This document shows positions 39,183 through 51,600 of a DNA stretch of 64,000 nt, one piece after another. How positions within the stretch are numbered: the first letter of the stretch is position 1; each line of letters opens with the position of its first letter. The stretch spans positions 9,638,652-9,702,651 of the forward strand of contig OY718805.1 of the NCBI GenBank assembly GCA_963070105.1, in the 5' to 3' direction. A program made the position numbers and the translations under genes. The DNA comes from Litomosoides sigmodontis (lineage: Eukaryota > Nematoda > Chromadorea > Rhabditida > Onchocercidae). Below the pieces are notes generated by a model. The model worked only from the letters and a program-made list of their open reading frames with translations. It ran no database searches and had not been told where the DNA came from.

Positions 39183-41154
39183 ATGGCAAATCGGACAGTA
39201 AAGGATGCGGTCACTGTAAAAGGGACAAATCCACAATATTTAGTGGAGAAAATTATTCGCACGCGAATTTATGATTCTAAATATTGGAAGGAAGAATGTT
39301 TTGCATTAACTGGTAAGTAACAATGTGTATTGTTAGAAAATTCTTTGCAAAACAATAGTCTATTCTAATGATATCACGTAATTCGTGAAGCTTTAATAGC
39401 AGCTATCTAAAGGTCTCGTCAACATTTGTAATCTCTTTTAAAATTGCTAAGCTCTTGTCAGTTTTTTCAATTTTTTATTAATGCTAAGCTAATATATAGA
39501 AAAAACTGTTATATACATAATGTATATGTTTTGACATACTGCATAACAAGCCCTTAGAATGTTATTACAGCGGAGCTTTTGGTAGACAAAGGGATGGATC
39601 TGCGGTACGTCGGTGGAATCTATGCAGGAAACGTTAAGCCAACACCATTTTTATGTCTATGTTTGAAGATGTTGCAAATTCAACCGGAGAAAGATATTGC
39701 CGTTGAGTTTATTCGACAGGAAGAATACAAGTAATCAATTAAATATAGCTGATGAGAAGACTTATGATCAAATATGAGAACTTTACTGCTATTTTCCTTT
39801 ATTGCAGGTATATTCGAGCACTTGGAGCGATGTACATCCGGCTGACTTTCACTTCCATCGAAGTTTACAAATACTTGGAACCACTGTATAACGATTACCG
39901 GAAGTTGCGAATAATGAACAATGATGGAAGTAAGCTTGAAACCGAAGCAGCCTTATAACTGATCTTTTGAGACAGAAACTCTGTTTAAGTTTAGATTCTT
40001 ACAGGATTTGAAATTGTTCATATGGATGAATTTATTGACAATCTACTGCGTGAAGAACGATACTGTGATATTCATTTACCCAGAATACAGGTATTTCATG
40101 CGTCCTATTTTTCTTTCTGTGTAATTTCTGCATAATTTTTTTGTACGGCACCGGATAATTTGGAAAGCTTACGTCCGGCTATGTCTGTACATTTCATCAC
40201 CACATTGAGGCAATGAAATGTGTTGTGCTAACTGTGGCCAATTCTTGAGTAATTGCTAAGATTGTGAAATTTAAATGTTAAATATGCTTATCATTACCAC
40301 CTGGATATGAAATCCACGATATAATTCTCATGAATTATAGAAACGACTTACCTTAGAGGAAGTTGGAGAGCTGCAACCATATGTTAGTGCACTCGATGAA
40401 GATCTTGATAAATTGTCATCATCAGACTCTGAAGACGACGACAGAATTCATAAAAGAAAAGAACGTTCAAAGGCAAGCACATTGTCATTACATTGTTTGC
40501 TAAATAATTTTAGTGAACTGTATGACTTCTTTTTGATCAAAATGAAATTAGATCATTCATATCTTTTCGTTTCAGAAAACTGTTTTAAACAGTTTTACAT
40601 GCAATATTGTTAATGTAGGAAAGATTACAAAAAATCAAATAATACTATGCTTTGTATTTATAGGGTATATCTCGTCGACGCAGTTATTCAAGAGAACGTG
40701 AACGTGAAGGAGATCGAGGTAGGGATAGGGATAGGGACAGGGACAGAGACAGGGATAGAGATAGGGAGCGGGAACGTGAAAGGGACCGTGATAATGATCG
40801 TGACAGAGAAAGGAACAGGGAACGCGATAGACGCCATCGCTCACCAGAGTATCGTGATCGAGGTATTATAATTTCGGCAATTCGGATTGGATCATGTAGA
40901 CATGGCTTTTTCTAGTTTTTGTGTGCTGACATAATAGAAACAATAGGTTTTAAATTTTGTTTTTCATCATGATGTAGAATAACCTCAGCATGCCAGAACA
41001 GGTTTTCTAAAGTGGTAGATGGATAAGCTGAATTACAGCTTTTCATCGTTTTGGTCTGAATATAATAGAAACGAAATGTAGGAGCTTACACCAATTAGTT
41101 GCAGAACGAAACAGTCGGAAGGATAAGGAACGTGAGAAAGATCGAGAGCGGTGA
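39183..41154 (+). CDS. prp-38: Pre-mRNA-splicing factor PRP38 (PRPF38A)
   Basis: Seven exons: 39183-39312, 39571-39730, 39808-39929, 40005-40090, 40341-40472, 40664-40862, 41105-41154, total 292 aa. The conserved PRP38 domain fills residues ~1-180: [86 protein letters not shown]. An acidic stretch ([10 protein letters not shown]) and a long RD/RE-dipeptide tail typical of metazoan PRPF38A follow. PRP38 is a subunit of the U4/U6.U5 tri-snRNP needed for spliceosome B-complex activation in the nucleus. Intron 5 appears to start with GC (AAAG/GCAAGC at 40473) rather than GT. The repetitive GAYAGG coding of the tail gives an open Gly/Ile-rich shadow frame that is not a gene. Confidence 0.95.
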
Positions 41155-41485
41155 TATCGGAATATTGTTGTTTCTCTTAACATTTTTGTATGTCTATGGT
41201 TTTTTTGCTGTTTGTTTTATTTCAATCAAGATTAATGTAGCAGTTCTTTTATTTGAATACTTTTTCGGAGCTTATTCAGGAATAGTATTTCCTTTGCGAT
41301 TGTTTAGTTCTCAATGAGGTAGATTGAAAGAGGGTCAATATTCGGTATTTTTACATTATACACTATGTATCGTGAAGTTCCATACTATTTTTTACACTTA
41401 TATAGGTGAGGAAATACATTTCAGGTCAGGTGAAACTTCAGCTTTAATTTGAAGAGTTCCTATATATTTTCATATAAAATTGAAT
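41155..41485. other. convergent intergenic, prp-38 and MSP-domain gene 3' ends
   Basis: About 330 bp between two convergent stop codons with no supportable gene; it likely holds both 3' UTRs. Confidence 0.5.
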
Positions 41486-42861
41486 TCAAGCGATGGGATC
41501 TTCATTTCGAGTTATTGCAGCATCCAATATGATAAATTCATTCAAAGTTAAGTGCTCCTCAAAAAGCAAACGAGAATCAAAAAGTGATAAAACTACATAT
41601 TTGAGTCGTCTAATCATTCGTGATTGTGTATCATTTTTCAGCAATGTTATGTTTCCAAATATTGAGTGATAATGAATATTATGTTAACGCGAGTACCATT
41701 GCTGTTTTAACTCCTGGATGTTGTGATATTTTATGGGATTTACCTTCTCCTCTTCCGTGATTCCACTTTCCTGGCAAATTTGGGAAAGATGCGGTGAAAT
41801 TTTGAGATTGTTAGGGTCGTCCAACGCAGGAAATATGGCATCCCATGGTTCAACTTGTTTATATCTGTAAGTGTCATGCGTGCAATTCGTTGCTCATTTC
41901 TGTTTAAATAGGTTTATAATTCAGCAATGTTGGATTTCGACTTTTTATGTTGTATTGTAGGTTGCGTAATATTCATACTACAAGAGCGAATTCTTTTGCT
42001 GTTGGAAGAGTTGGGCGATTATGGACTGATCATTATTCTAATTAAATGCGACTGCCTCATTTTCTACTTTGCAATATCATCAGGAATACTTGATCTCGCT
42101 TTTAATTGAAATGCATTCAATTATGTTGTGCTTACCGAATGGAACAGACAATGGGTATATATCCGAAGCTGAAAAACCACTGTATTCTATGTCGTAATGG
42201 TGTTCGTATTGCATGTCTGAAAGACATTTTTTTTTTAATTAAACAGATTTTATTCATCAAAACAAAATGTCTTTTTTGTTGAAATAACTGACGTGTGCAT
42301 TTGCAACAGTTCTTCCACATATGGCAATGCTTCAAGATCGAAACGATCGCTTCGCGGTGCAATTTCAAGACGTTTGATCTCAAAAGCACTTATCTCTCAC
42401 TTTTCGTTTCAGCTTTTTCATTGCAAAAATAATCAATGTAGTATGAGTCATTCGAAAACTTATCGATTACTTTGAGCAGTAAGGTTTGTTTAGCACCAAC
42501 GATACCACTTGTTGGATTTACACGGAAATCAGAAGGATGTGTTACTTTGACCTGAAATAGAGAATTTCTTGTGAGCAGTGCAACAAAATTGCTAACATTA
42601 GTATGGTTCTTTCATTGTCATCATTAAGACAATTAAGTAGCAGCAGGTTGTGTTACAAATTACAGTCATTAATATACAGTGTAAATGTAAATATACGATA
42701 GAATTAATAATTAGTGCATAATGCAACAAGTAAGGGGGAAAATTTACTCGAAAAATGATTGGAAATAAATTTTCATTGAACACATTATGATGATTTATCA
42801 ATTCTTCTGTGCTATCAACGTAGATGAAGTCTGGCTCAACGTGAAATTTCAATCCCTCCAT
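41486..42861 (-). CDS. small MSP-domain protein
   Basis: Six minus-strand exons assemble in phase to 212 aa: 42748-42861, 42471-42551, 42293-42378, 42136-42216, 41712-41864, 41486-41609. Residues ~4-80 resemble the MSP (VAP-type) immunoglobulin-like fold: HVEPDFIYVDST, FPIIFRVKVTHPSDFRVNPT, SGIVGAKQTLLLK; compare FKVKTT..P..Y.VRP in VAPs. The second half (YKQVEPWDAIFPALDDP, LKISPHLSQICQESGITEEE) is not recognised. A hydrophobic piece, WFFSFGYIPIVCSI in exon 4, could be a membrane segment. Nematodes carry many MSP-domain proteins, from sperm cytoskeletal MSPs to ER-contact VAPs, and nothing here chooses between them. An alternative end reads through exon 5 to a TAA at 41684-41686. An acceptor TTTTAG ends at 42867, so a trans-spliced start or extra 5' exons are possible. 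Confidence 0.62.
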
Positions 42862-44183
42862 TCTTCTAAAAATTCTTGTGAAACATTATTCCTCTTCATT
42901 CGTGCTAATGATATATGTTGTGGATGCACATAGAAATGAATGAATCAGCGTCAAAATACCAATTTAACTTCTAATATTTAAATGTAGATAGCCTTTTCGG
43001 GCTTGGATGAAACGCGAAATAATACATTGGTAGATATTTGAGGGCATTTTCTACAATTATTACTAGATAAATTTACCGAAAAAGTTGTATAATTTATCGA
43101 TAAAATTTCATGAATTTGATGGAATTTATTTTTTAAAATCATACTTAATCAATTCGTCATGACTTACGGCCGACTTCACCGCTTCATTAGCCGCATCACT
43201 CGATTTCTCACCCTAAATTAACATTCCTAGAAAACGCACCATACAACAAAACTTCAATTGCTTTTTCATTTTCCAATTGCAATATTAAGAATAATAAAAA
43301 TTACAGTATTAATATTACAAGTAAGTGCAATGAAATAAATGGCCGATTAAATTTGAATTTCATAAAATGCATACCATTTAATTATCAAATTGGCAGTTCG
43401 AACAGTTGTGCTAAAATCATACTGTGTACATAACTATCAGCGGCACTATGAAAGAGTATTAAATGAAATGAAACATTCATTTACTTATTAGCTACCCAAA
43501 AAGGACTATGAAAGTAAGGAATAAATTACTGCAATTTTAGCTCATTTCGGTGTTTCACTGAATGATTGATAGCTGTCTGAGACGGCGTGTTTTTCATTAT
43601 TTTTCTTTTACAACTTAATATTGCAACAAAACTTTGACTATTCTTTTTCTCAAATTAGTTTTTGTCAATACGAAGTGGGAGGAGCTATTTTTCCCGTCTT
43701 ACAAGTAATGACCAAATTTTGATTTATTAAAATTCAGTTTATTACTTTGGGATGCAAAGTGAATAAGTCGCACTTTCACCAATTATAATATAACGTATTC
43801 TGTCTTATTTTAAAAAAAGGCATTCATTCATTTCAATGACATTAAGCAAATATGACTAATATTGCGGGAATACTTAACAGATCTACCGCTTCACCGAGAA
43901 ATTGCCTATTATTTCACAAATTTGCCGAAGTTAGCTTCACCCGTTAATTAATGTTAACGAGAGCTGCAAGGCTTGAATGCCTGAATGCTTTGAATAAAAG
44001 CAGACAGTGATTGAATTAGATTGAAATTACTGACTATATGAAAACTCAATCGTATGAAAATTGCAATTTTACGTAAAAATGCCAGTTCGATGTTGAATAA
44101 TTGAAGAAATTTGCATTTCACACTACGAAGACCGAGTAGAAATAGTTGCAGTGACCTGAATTTCTGATTTGTTTCTTAGCAGT
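42862..44183. other. divergent intergenic region with unassigned exon-like pieces
   Basis: About 1.3 kb lie between the MSP-domain gene (minus) and the tetraspanin (plus). Besides the 45-bp segment listed separately, minus-strand frames at about 42960-43060 (NVLFRVSSKPEKAIYI or an alternative phase) and 43394-43450 (AADSYVHSMILAQLFELPI, after acceptor TTTCATAG) look exon-like. They cannot be joined in phase to the MSP gene by me. Confidence 0.4.
43168..43212 (-). other. candidate orphan exon, minus strand
   Basis: A 45-bp phase-0 segment sits between the acceptor AATTTAG and the donor GCC/GTAAGT and encodes GEKSSDAANEAVKSA. It has markedly higher GC content than its surroundings. Read-through of the donor is also open for another 13 codons to a TAA at 43126. 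It could be an upstream exon of the MSP-domain gene, part of an unrecognised small gene, or chance. Confidence 0.28.
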
Positions 44184-47100
44184 ATGAAGCGACCAAGCGG
44201 TTTGTCGGTGGCGCTAATATTGATACTTTTGAAAAGTTGTATCGTTTTCATCGGTTAATGAGTATTTCATTATTACTCCACGCTACTATTGCTATTATTA
44301 TCAGTTATTACTGTTAATTAAGTAGTTCACTATCGCTACTGTTAATTATAATTATTGCTATTAGCATCACTGGTAGCATTAATTAATTACTCGCTAAGTG
44401 TACCGCCTAATTTCTCAACCTTCAACCTTCTCAAGTAGTGTGCTTTCTTGGGAAAAGTACATTGAGAGGTGACGGTAATCCAACCACCGCCCCGTGTGCA
44501 TCTTATCACTCATCGAACTGATCTCTAGCAATTTCAAAGATTTTTTCCCTCACTGATAATTTAAATGAAAGCGATAACCGATCAAGCGATCAACATCGCC
44601 AATCTTCCCATTACAGTTGGCACTGAAAATGATTGACAAGCGGAACTTTCAGTTCTTTACCAGTCATTTATGCTAATTATAAGGCCTTATTTATTAAACA
44701 TTAAATTATACGGACGAAATAATTTACTGGAATTTATCGTGGAATTTGCTATCTTTTCATGTTTGTTTTGTTTAAAATTGTTGAAAAGAAGCACATGTCA
44801 CACATGAAACAACAAAGTGTGTGAAATTGCTTGTGAAAGGGAATTTTGAAAATTTTAATAAATTAGCACACCGAATTGATAGTGCAAATGCATTTGCAAG
44901 AAAAAGAGGGAAGGATTGCAATAAAACGACTTGTCATTTTCACAAGAAACAAGATTAAAATATAAAATTATTAACAATTCAAATTGAGAGATCATAAATG
45001 CGATAAAAAAAATTATGATTGGGCGAAGAAATTTCTCAAATATTTTTTAAAATTTAATCATTTGAAATTTTTTTGTAATTTTAGGTACTGTAATAGTAAC
45101 AGATATCGTAACATTTCTATTACTGCTAGATGAAAAGTATGAAGGAGCAAAATATTTCTTAGTGGTAATGATGCTATGCCAACTGATTATCATATTTCCA
45201 TTTTCTGTGTCAGGTAAGGTTAACGTGAACACACGTAAGTATCAAATAATACTATGCACTTCCACTTACTTTATTATTTGAAATAATTAATACAATTGCT
45301 TTTTTTATTTTATTAATTTAAAATTGCAAAAGTATTTTTAGGAATAATTCTTGCTTCAACAGCTTTTCAAGCATCGGCTAAAGCCTTCAGTAGCTCATGG
45401 CTTGATGATTTTGCATTTATTCATTACTACTCATCAAATTTAACTGCACCAACGGTTACTTTATTCTCTCACAATTTAATTTACTTTTTGTTAAATTAAA
45501 ATGCTGCATTTTACAGCAGAGATAATGATCAAATTTTTGAAACTATTTTTTTTTTTTAAATTTCAGTTTAATCTAACAGAACCAATGGAAGATCTAATGC
45601 AAATCAATTTAGCCGCCGAAGATTTCAATGTATCAAATTTTATCGACAATGTCATTGGTGTGCGCGATTTGATCGAGAATGATTCGATCATCAAAAAACT
45701 CGATCGATACCTCATATCTGTTCGATTATAAATTATCGAAAAATTTTCATCTCCTTCCTGCGAAATGATGATAAAATTTTGATTTGAAATTAGTAGTAGA
45801 TTAAAAACACAGGCACTTTTGAATTTTTAAAAATTAATTAAGCGGAAATGATTTACAAAAAAATTACAGGTGAATTCGATTCAACGACAGTTAGAATGTT
45901 GTGGAGTGGAAGGATCACATGAATGGTTAAGCATGTATTCCGGGACATTTGCGCATCACAAGGTTTCATTCATTGTACAGTTCAACTGAAACACATAAAA
46001 GCTCAATTTTACAGTTACGCTTTGAGAGTGAAGTAAAATTAAAGGAAAAATTTGTCCAACTGAGAGAAGTGGTAGATTTCAGATGACAAAGCAAGATCTC
46101 TGGTGGTCGGACAGTTGGATACCAAGACGATTCACACCGTCCTGCTGCTCGGACACTAATTTTTTGTGTTCAATCCATTTGGAGCAAAGTTCACTCGATT
46201 TACTATAACTTTTACTAACTATGCTAATCTCACACTAGCCATGAGCTATCCCTTACTTTCTTTCCGGAATTAATTGGAAACCGATTAATGAATATGAAAT
46301 ATTTTATTTTTTTCAACTGCAATCTCTATTCGTTTAAACTCTTTTTTTTTTGCTAAAAATCAGCAAAATCTTTCACGCTTTTTTCAATTTTATTTCCACT
46401 ATACTCAAAATCAGTTTTAGCATTTCAAAATGGATTTTATTATTTAAAAAAAAAAATATAGGAGAATGAAAGTTTATCATTTATTCAAGAAGTTGTTTTT
46501 TTTAAGATAAAACTAATCAACCATTTTACAAAAATCAAATTATTGGTTGTCGAACAAAAGTAGTAGCTGAAATTACGAGAAGTATAAAAGTAAATTCATT
46601 CATTTTTCACTGACAGATAACGATGCTTGTCGATGATTAAAATTGATATGAGCGGCTAAATAACAGTAGAAAAAAAAAACTTCAAAAATGATTACTTTAT
46701 ATTTTATATTTATGAAATTCAACAAATTTAATTCAAATTCGATTGAATTTTTACTTTCAAATACAATTGAGACCAGTGTATCACTTCCATCCATCTCATT
46801 CCCAGGTTCTGTGCTCACTTCTCATTGGTGCAATATTTGTACAACTTATTCTATCGCCGATCGTTTACTTTTTGGTAGAAAAAAAACGACGAATTAAACG
46901 AGTACTGTACATTAGTCGATGGAAACGACAACTCGAGGTTATGACGGTTTGAAAATTTAAAAATAAACGAAATTCTATCAGTCATAAATTTCGTTATCTA
47001 TTTTCGAAGTAATTCAACAATGCAAATGAAAGAGGAAAAAATGTGTATTAGTTGATTAGAGGATGCTAGTACTTTAATCTGACTTGAACCAAAAGAAATA

Positions 47101-47393
47101 CTTGAAGTTAATTGATAAACTTTAAGGACTGATTAATAAAGTAGTTTTCTTCCGAAAATTACAAATACTAATTGTATGAATTCAAATTTCAACTAGTGAA
47201 ATTATCAATTAATATTAATTTAACAGTAAAAAAATCAATTCGAGCAAAGAAATTCAATGTGATAGAGCATGAAAATCTAATGATAAGTGTAATTTTATAT
47301 GCAAAAGTCCATAACAATTGCTCATTTCAGGTTCTTCTACAACAACAACGAAAAAGTGTCGCCGACAAAAGCGGTTATTTGCCACAAAATTAG
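44184..47393 (+). CDS. Tetraspanin
   Basis: Exons 44184-44253, 45085-45213, 45342-45454, 45567-45719, 45870-45962, 46083-46188, 46806-46937 and 47331-47393. Hydrophobic segments (SVALILILLKSCIVFIG, VIVTDIVTFLLLL, YFLVVMMLCQLIIIFPFSVS) precede a large extracellular loop that bears the tetraspanin signature ECCGVEG (exon 5) and a second double cysteine, PRRFTPSCC (exon 6). Then come TM4 (LCSLLIGAIFVQLILSPIVY) and a basic cytoplasmic tail (EKKRRIKR, ending LPQN). Tetraspanins organise membrane microdomains at the cell surface. One N-glycosylation site (NLT) starts the loop. The phase at the exon 6 to exon 7 junction does not match (phase 1 into phase 0), so a small exon between 46189 and 46805 is missing or exon 6 ends elsewhere. 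The first exon follows a TTTCTTAG acceptor. I cannot assign it to a particular C. elegans tsp gene. Confidence 0.75.
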
Positions 47394-48669
47394 GATGAAA
47401 CTGGAAAGAGTGAAGGGAAGCAATTAAATAAACTTGATAATAACTTTATTATTTAATGATAAATAGCACATTTGCATTTTTCTCCCACAATAAGAGCCAC
47501 TTGCAATATTTGTTTAATGCCTATAGCAACACTCAATTAGTATTTTCTGTAATTGTAGGAAAAAAAAGTTGTTTCATCGCTTAGCTAAAATATTTTTAAC
47601 ATTTTTGCTTCATCCTTTCATCCTTTTTGGAATACTTAAAACGCATTGTCAAACAATTTACATTAGCAAAAGGATTAATAAACTAATTGATAAATTTGTG
47701 CTAATTTCACTTGCCATTTCACTTTTCACTTAATATTTGTTAAAATCGGATTAGGATGCATGATATGTGTTTCAGAAATTTCATTTTTGCTAATTTCAAA
47801 AAATAATGAACATTTTTTTCAAACACACGTATTTTTCAACGCGTCATAACTGAAGCTCTGAAACGTTTGCTCTTCATTCTTAATATTGCTACATGCTCAA
47901 TTTACTCGCTTGACCAAAACGCGTGATTTAAAGCATTTAATACCTGCATATTCAACAGTACATCACAATTTACTAATCACAGTTGCAAACAAAACAAGTC
48001 AAACTAAGAAAAATGAACTATTGACACAAATAAAACATTCAAAAAAACAAAAATTACATGTCGCATAGCACAAAAATATTCACAACTCAATTTTTTACAG
48101 CTTAACATCAAATACTCAAATATTCACTATTACACGTCTAACATTTCAACGTACATGCACTGAAGTCTTAACCACACAGTTGTTAGCCAGTTAGTATAAA
48201 CAAAAAGGAAAGTGAAATCGAACAAAATTAAGGAAAACAGTTCTGAGTTAATGGAATTTTGAATAATACATTCTTTTTTTTTTTGTTAAAATCCTACATC
48301 AATTTCTGTTTTGATGGGCAGTTTTCAGTGCTGAAAAATTTGAGGCGCTTGCTCGCTCTGCCGACATCAATTCATCCTGAAATAGATGTTAAAACAATTT
48401 TAGAAGTTATGACTGAAGACTTATAACATTTTTAGTGTTATCGCCGTGTGGATACGTGTCAATCGATCAGTGAAGTAAAGGTGTATTAAAATTAAATCTA
48501 AAACAGAGTTAAAATATGAGCAACATTTGCGCCTATTCTGATACGGTTTTGAGACTTCTGAGGTTAATTCGCTCAAAGTTCCTGAAAAACTGAATGTTCC
48601 AATATTTCAAGTTACTTGATGCAACATATGAAAAGATGTAAAATTCCCTTGGAATAACTGGTTTTATTT
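47394..48669. other. convergent intergenic, tetraspanin and SNM1-like 3' ends
   Basis: About 1.3 kb of AT-rich sequence between two stop codons. The frame at 47886-48068 is low-complexity and unsupported. It probably holds both 3' UTRs. Confidence 0.45.
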
Positions 48670-51600
48670 TTAAGTATTGTGCTGAAATCTCGTTAGTTCG
48701 CCATAAAACAAAACCTGATGGAAGTGTAAAGTGGAATTTTGCTGCAACAATTCATGCACAACATTTGGAAGCAACGGTGAATTTGAAGGATCGTAGCAAA
48801 TGTGTTCTTCAGCATAATATGGTTGGTTTATAATTTTAGCTATAACAAACAAAAAGTAGAAATGTGAGCTAGAGAATATTACTATTAGGTTACAAATTTT
48901 ATGCAACAAATGATTACCTGATATTTCTCCCACACATTTATAATATTCCTCGAAAAAATCATCAAAATTGTCGAAGTTTTTCGAGATGTCCATATCCGAA
49001 AGGAATTCTAGAAATTGTACATCCTCGGCATCGTTATCTTTTGTATAAAATGTGTTCGTAAGATGGTCCAATAAAACTGATACATCGTACTGTTCTTCCA
49101 TGATTCCAACAGCCATTTTTGCTGCAGATAGCCTACATCCACTACTTTCACAAGTATCCTGTGAAGAATCCTCCATTTCCTGCGAGTCATTCTTGGTGTA
49201 TTCCACGTTCAGTACTGCCATTTCATCCAGTTTATCTTCTACGCCTTCGACATCATTTTTATCAGCACTACGGAGAACACCACTAACGATTTTGGCGAAG
49301 AATTTTTGGAATGAATAAGTCCTTGCATTTGAATCCCAGCTATCTGGCACATTAACCAATTGATCGATATCGGAAATGTTGGCTTCTAAGTGGTGGTCGT
49401 TGACAAAATTATTAACACAACCTGCTTCTGTTAAAATATTTCCCATATTTTCATCACCTGATAAATGGAGTAAATTCTCGGCCGTAGACAGTTCGTCATA
49501 AAATTTTCTGAATGCGTAATCAAACCCCAGTCCAATCCTGCAACACAAATTTAAAACGTTAAATGCATTGCTTATCTGTTGATCTAGGATCTTTTATATT
49601 CATCCTGTACTTGTATATATGAAAGAACATTTTTTTTTAATTTCTTTGAAATGTAAAAAAAAATACATATTTTTAACAGATTGTTTCACTCTCACTACCA
49701 CTATTCATAAATAAAAGCAAATGCTACGATCTAATCACACAGTGTGGTATGCGGCATTAAGGACAATATTTAGTTACCTCATTTTTCCTTTCGTAACTGT
49801 TATTTATGGCTCCTTAATCCACTTATAACTGTATAATCAGTTGTTCGCAATGAATTAGAAGTGAAAATTAACCTCCATGAAATTCTGAATGGATCAAACA
49901 ATAAGTCTGCTCGACTTTCATGTTCCTCTTTATAATAATGTACTGTTTTTGTTCCAGATAAACTCAATTTTTGCAATTCTTCCTCGATCAAATGTGGTAA
50001 TTTATTTGGTGTACCAACTACACGTGCGAAAGATAACAACGAAAGGAATGATTGCAGCTCAGCTGAACTGCAGTGATCCGAGTATCGAATCACATGCTCC
50101 CGTTCGTTGCTAAAGATTACTTGTACCAAATTTTCAATATCTGGGAATAAAGATCATGAAACATTCAACGAATAAATAACGAAGTTTGAAACATGCACAA
50201 CTTGAAAATAAAAAAGTAGAATTGCGTAATTTTCAAGCCGAATTTCGCAAATTATGCAAATCCAATAAAAGGTGGCTAATTACTCCGGATAAGAATTCTT
50301 ACTTTGATGGTACGTTAGGTATTACATCAGGTAACATGGAAGTTTTGATAACATGACAATCAGTTGCGGAAAGAACTTGCTGGCTATCCCTGAAACAAAA
50401 AGGAAGAATGGCGTACTATGCTAATGGTAACTTCAGCCACTTACACGTGACCATAAATATCAGTGACGCCAAACAAGTACTGCATGAAGAATGAAATGAT
50501 CACATTACATACACATATATTTTTTTCCGTATATATATGGAAAAAATCAAGACGCTCAAAAAGATATTGAAAGTGAACGAACATTTGTGAGCAAGTCCAA
50601 ATGAAAGTGTCTTCTTTTGTGTCCGAAAAATAATCGGTCAATCCAAGAATGTGAGCAATTTCAAACCGTTCTGGGTGCAGCCAAATTTTGCACTGCAAAA
50701 TTTAGTTCATTCATACAGTGCAACCTCATTATATTTGCGAAAAACGTATTTTTAAAAGCTGCAACAAACATAATTTTTAGTCATCCACGGGAGTGTAAAG
50801 TCCAATTATGTTCTATGAAATATAGCGGCTCGAGATATAAGGCTTGATTTTAATTTCAATTCGATGTTGTTTGTGCAGTGGATGTTCTTTTGTAGTGAGG
50901 AAAATAATGCGAAAAAGTCGTTACTTGAACAGAAATTGAACTCACGTAAGAGGGCAGACTGTTGATGATTGATAAAGCATACCTTCAGTTCCCGAGATAT
51001 GTTGACCAGAAAACTTTCATGACCAATTATTGGTACGGGAACAGCAACACTATCAACTCCATTATATTTAAGCGATCGAAGAAGGTTTGCTGCTTCCTTT
51101 GCCGAAGATCTTCTGTTTGGAAATTCTTTTCCGGTTAAATCAATGCAGGTTGAATCAATGCATATAATGTCGAATTTTTTCTTAAAAAGCTGACACTATT
51201 TGAATTGGTTAGAGGAACATTTAAAAATACTAATTTTATGATTCTAACGCAACCGTTTCCTTCACGATTCAATTATTCCATCTTGTGGTCTTCTGGTCGC
51301 TCTGCGCTCATTTGTTATTTACTCTTTTTCTCTGGTATCAGAATCCTACTCTGTATTTCCAAAATTTTGATGCCATCGTTTTGGAAAATAAGTTCAGAGA
51401 GTTACAAACTTGCAAGTTACGTAAGACATACAAATCTACCTATCCAAAAATGTAATAAGTGACGGCTAACCTCTTGAAGTACTGATAAACCGACTACATT
51501 CTGATAAAATCGTGCATCAGCTCGGAAGAAACCAGTGTACAAGATGCGACCCAAAGTGCTACGGTCATCGCCTTCAATGATTAACATAACGGCGCCAGGT

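Noticed and set aside
40647..40871. 74-codon Gly/Ile/Thr-rich frame overlapping prp-38
   Set aside because: Out-of-frame shadow of the RD-repeat exon of prp-38.
42132..42475. Possible frameshift pseudogene in the MSP-domain gene (frame break after KSER)
   Set aside because: A normal intron from 42470 to 42379 (GTAATC to TTTTGAG) removes the break and keeps the full 212-codon frame.
49052..49318. 88-codon plus-strand frame
   Set aside because: Antisense shadow of the acidic exon 7 of the SNM1-like gene.
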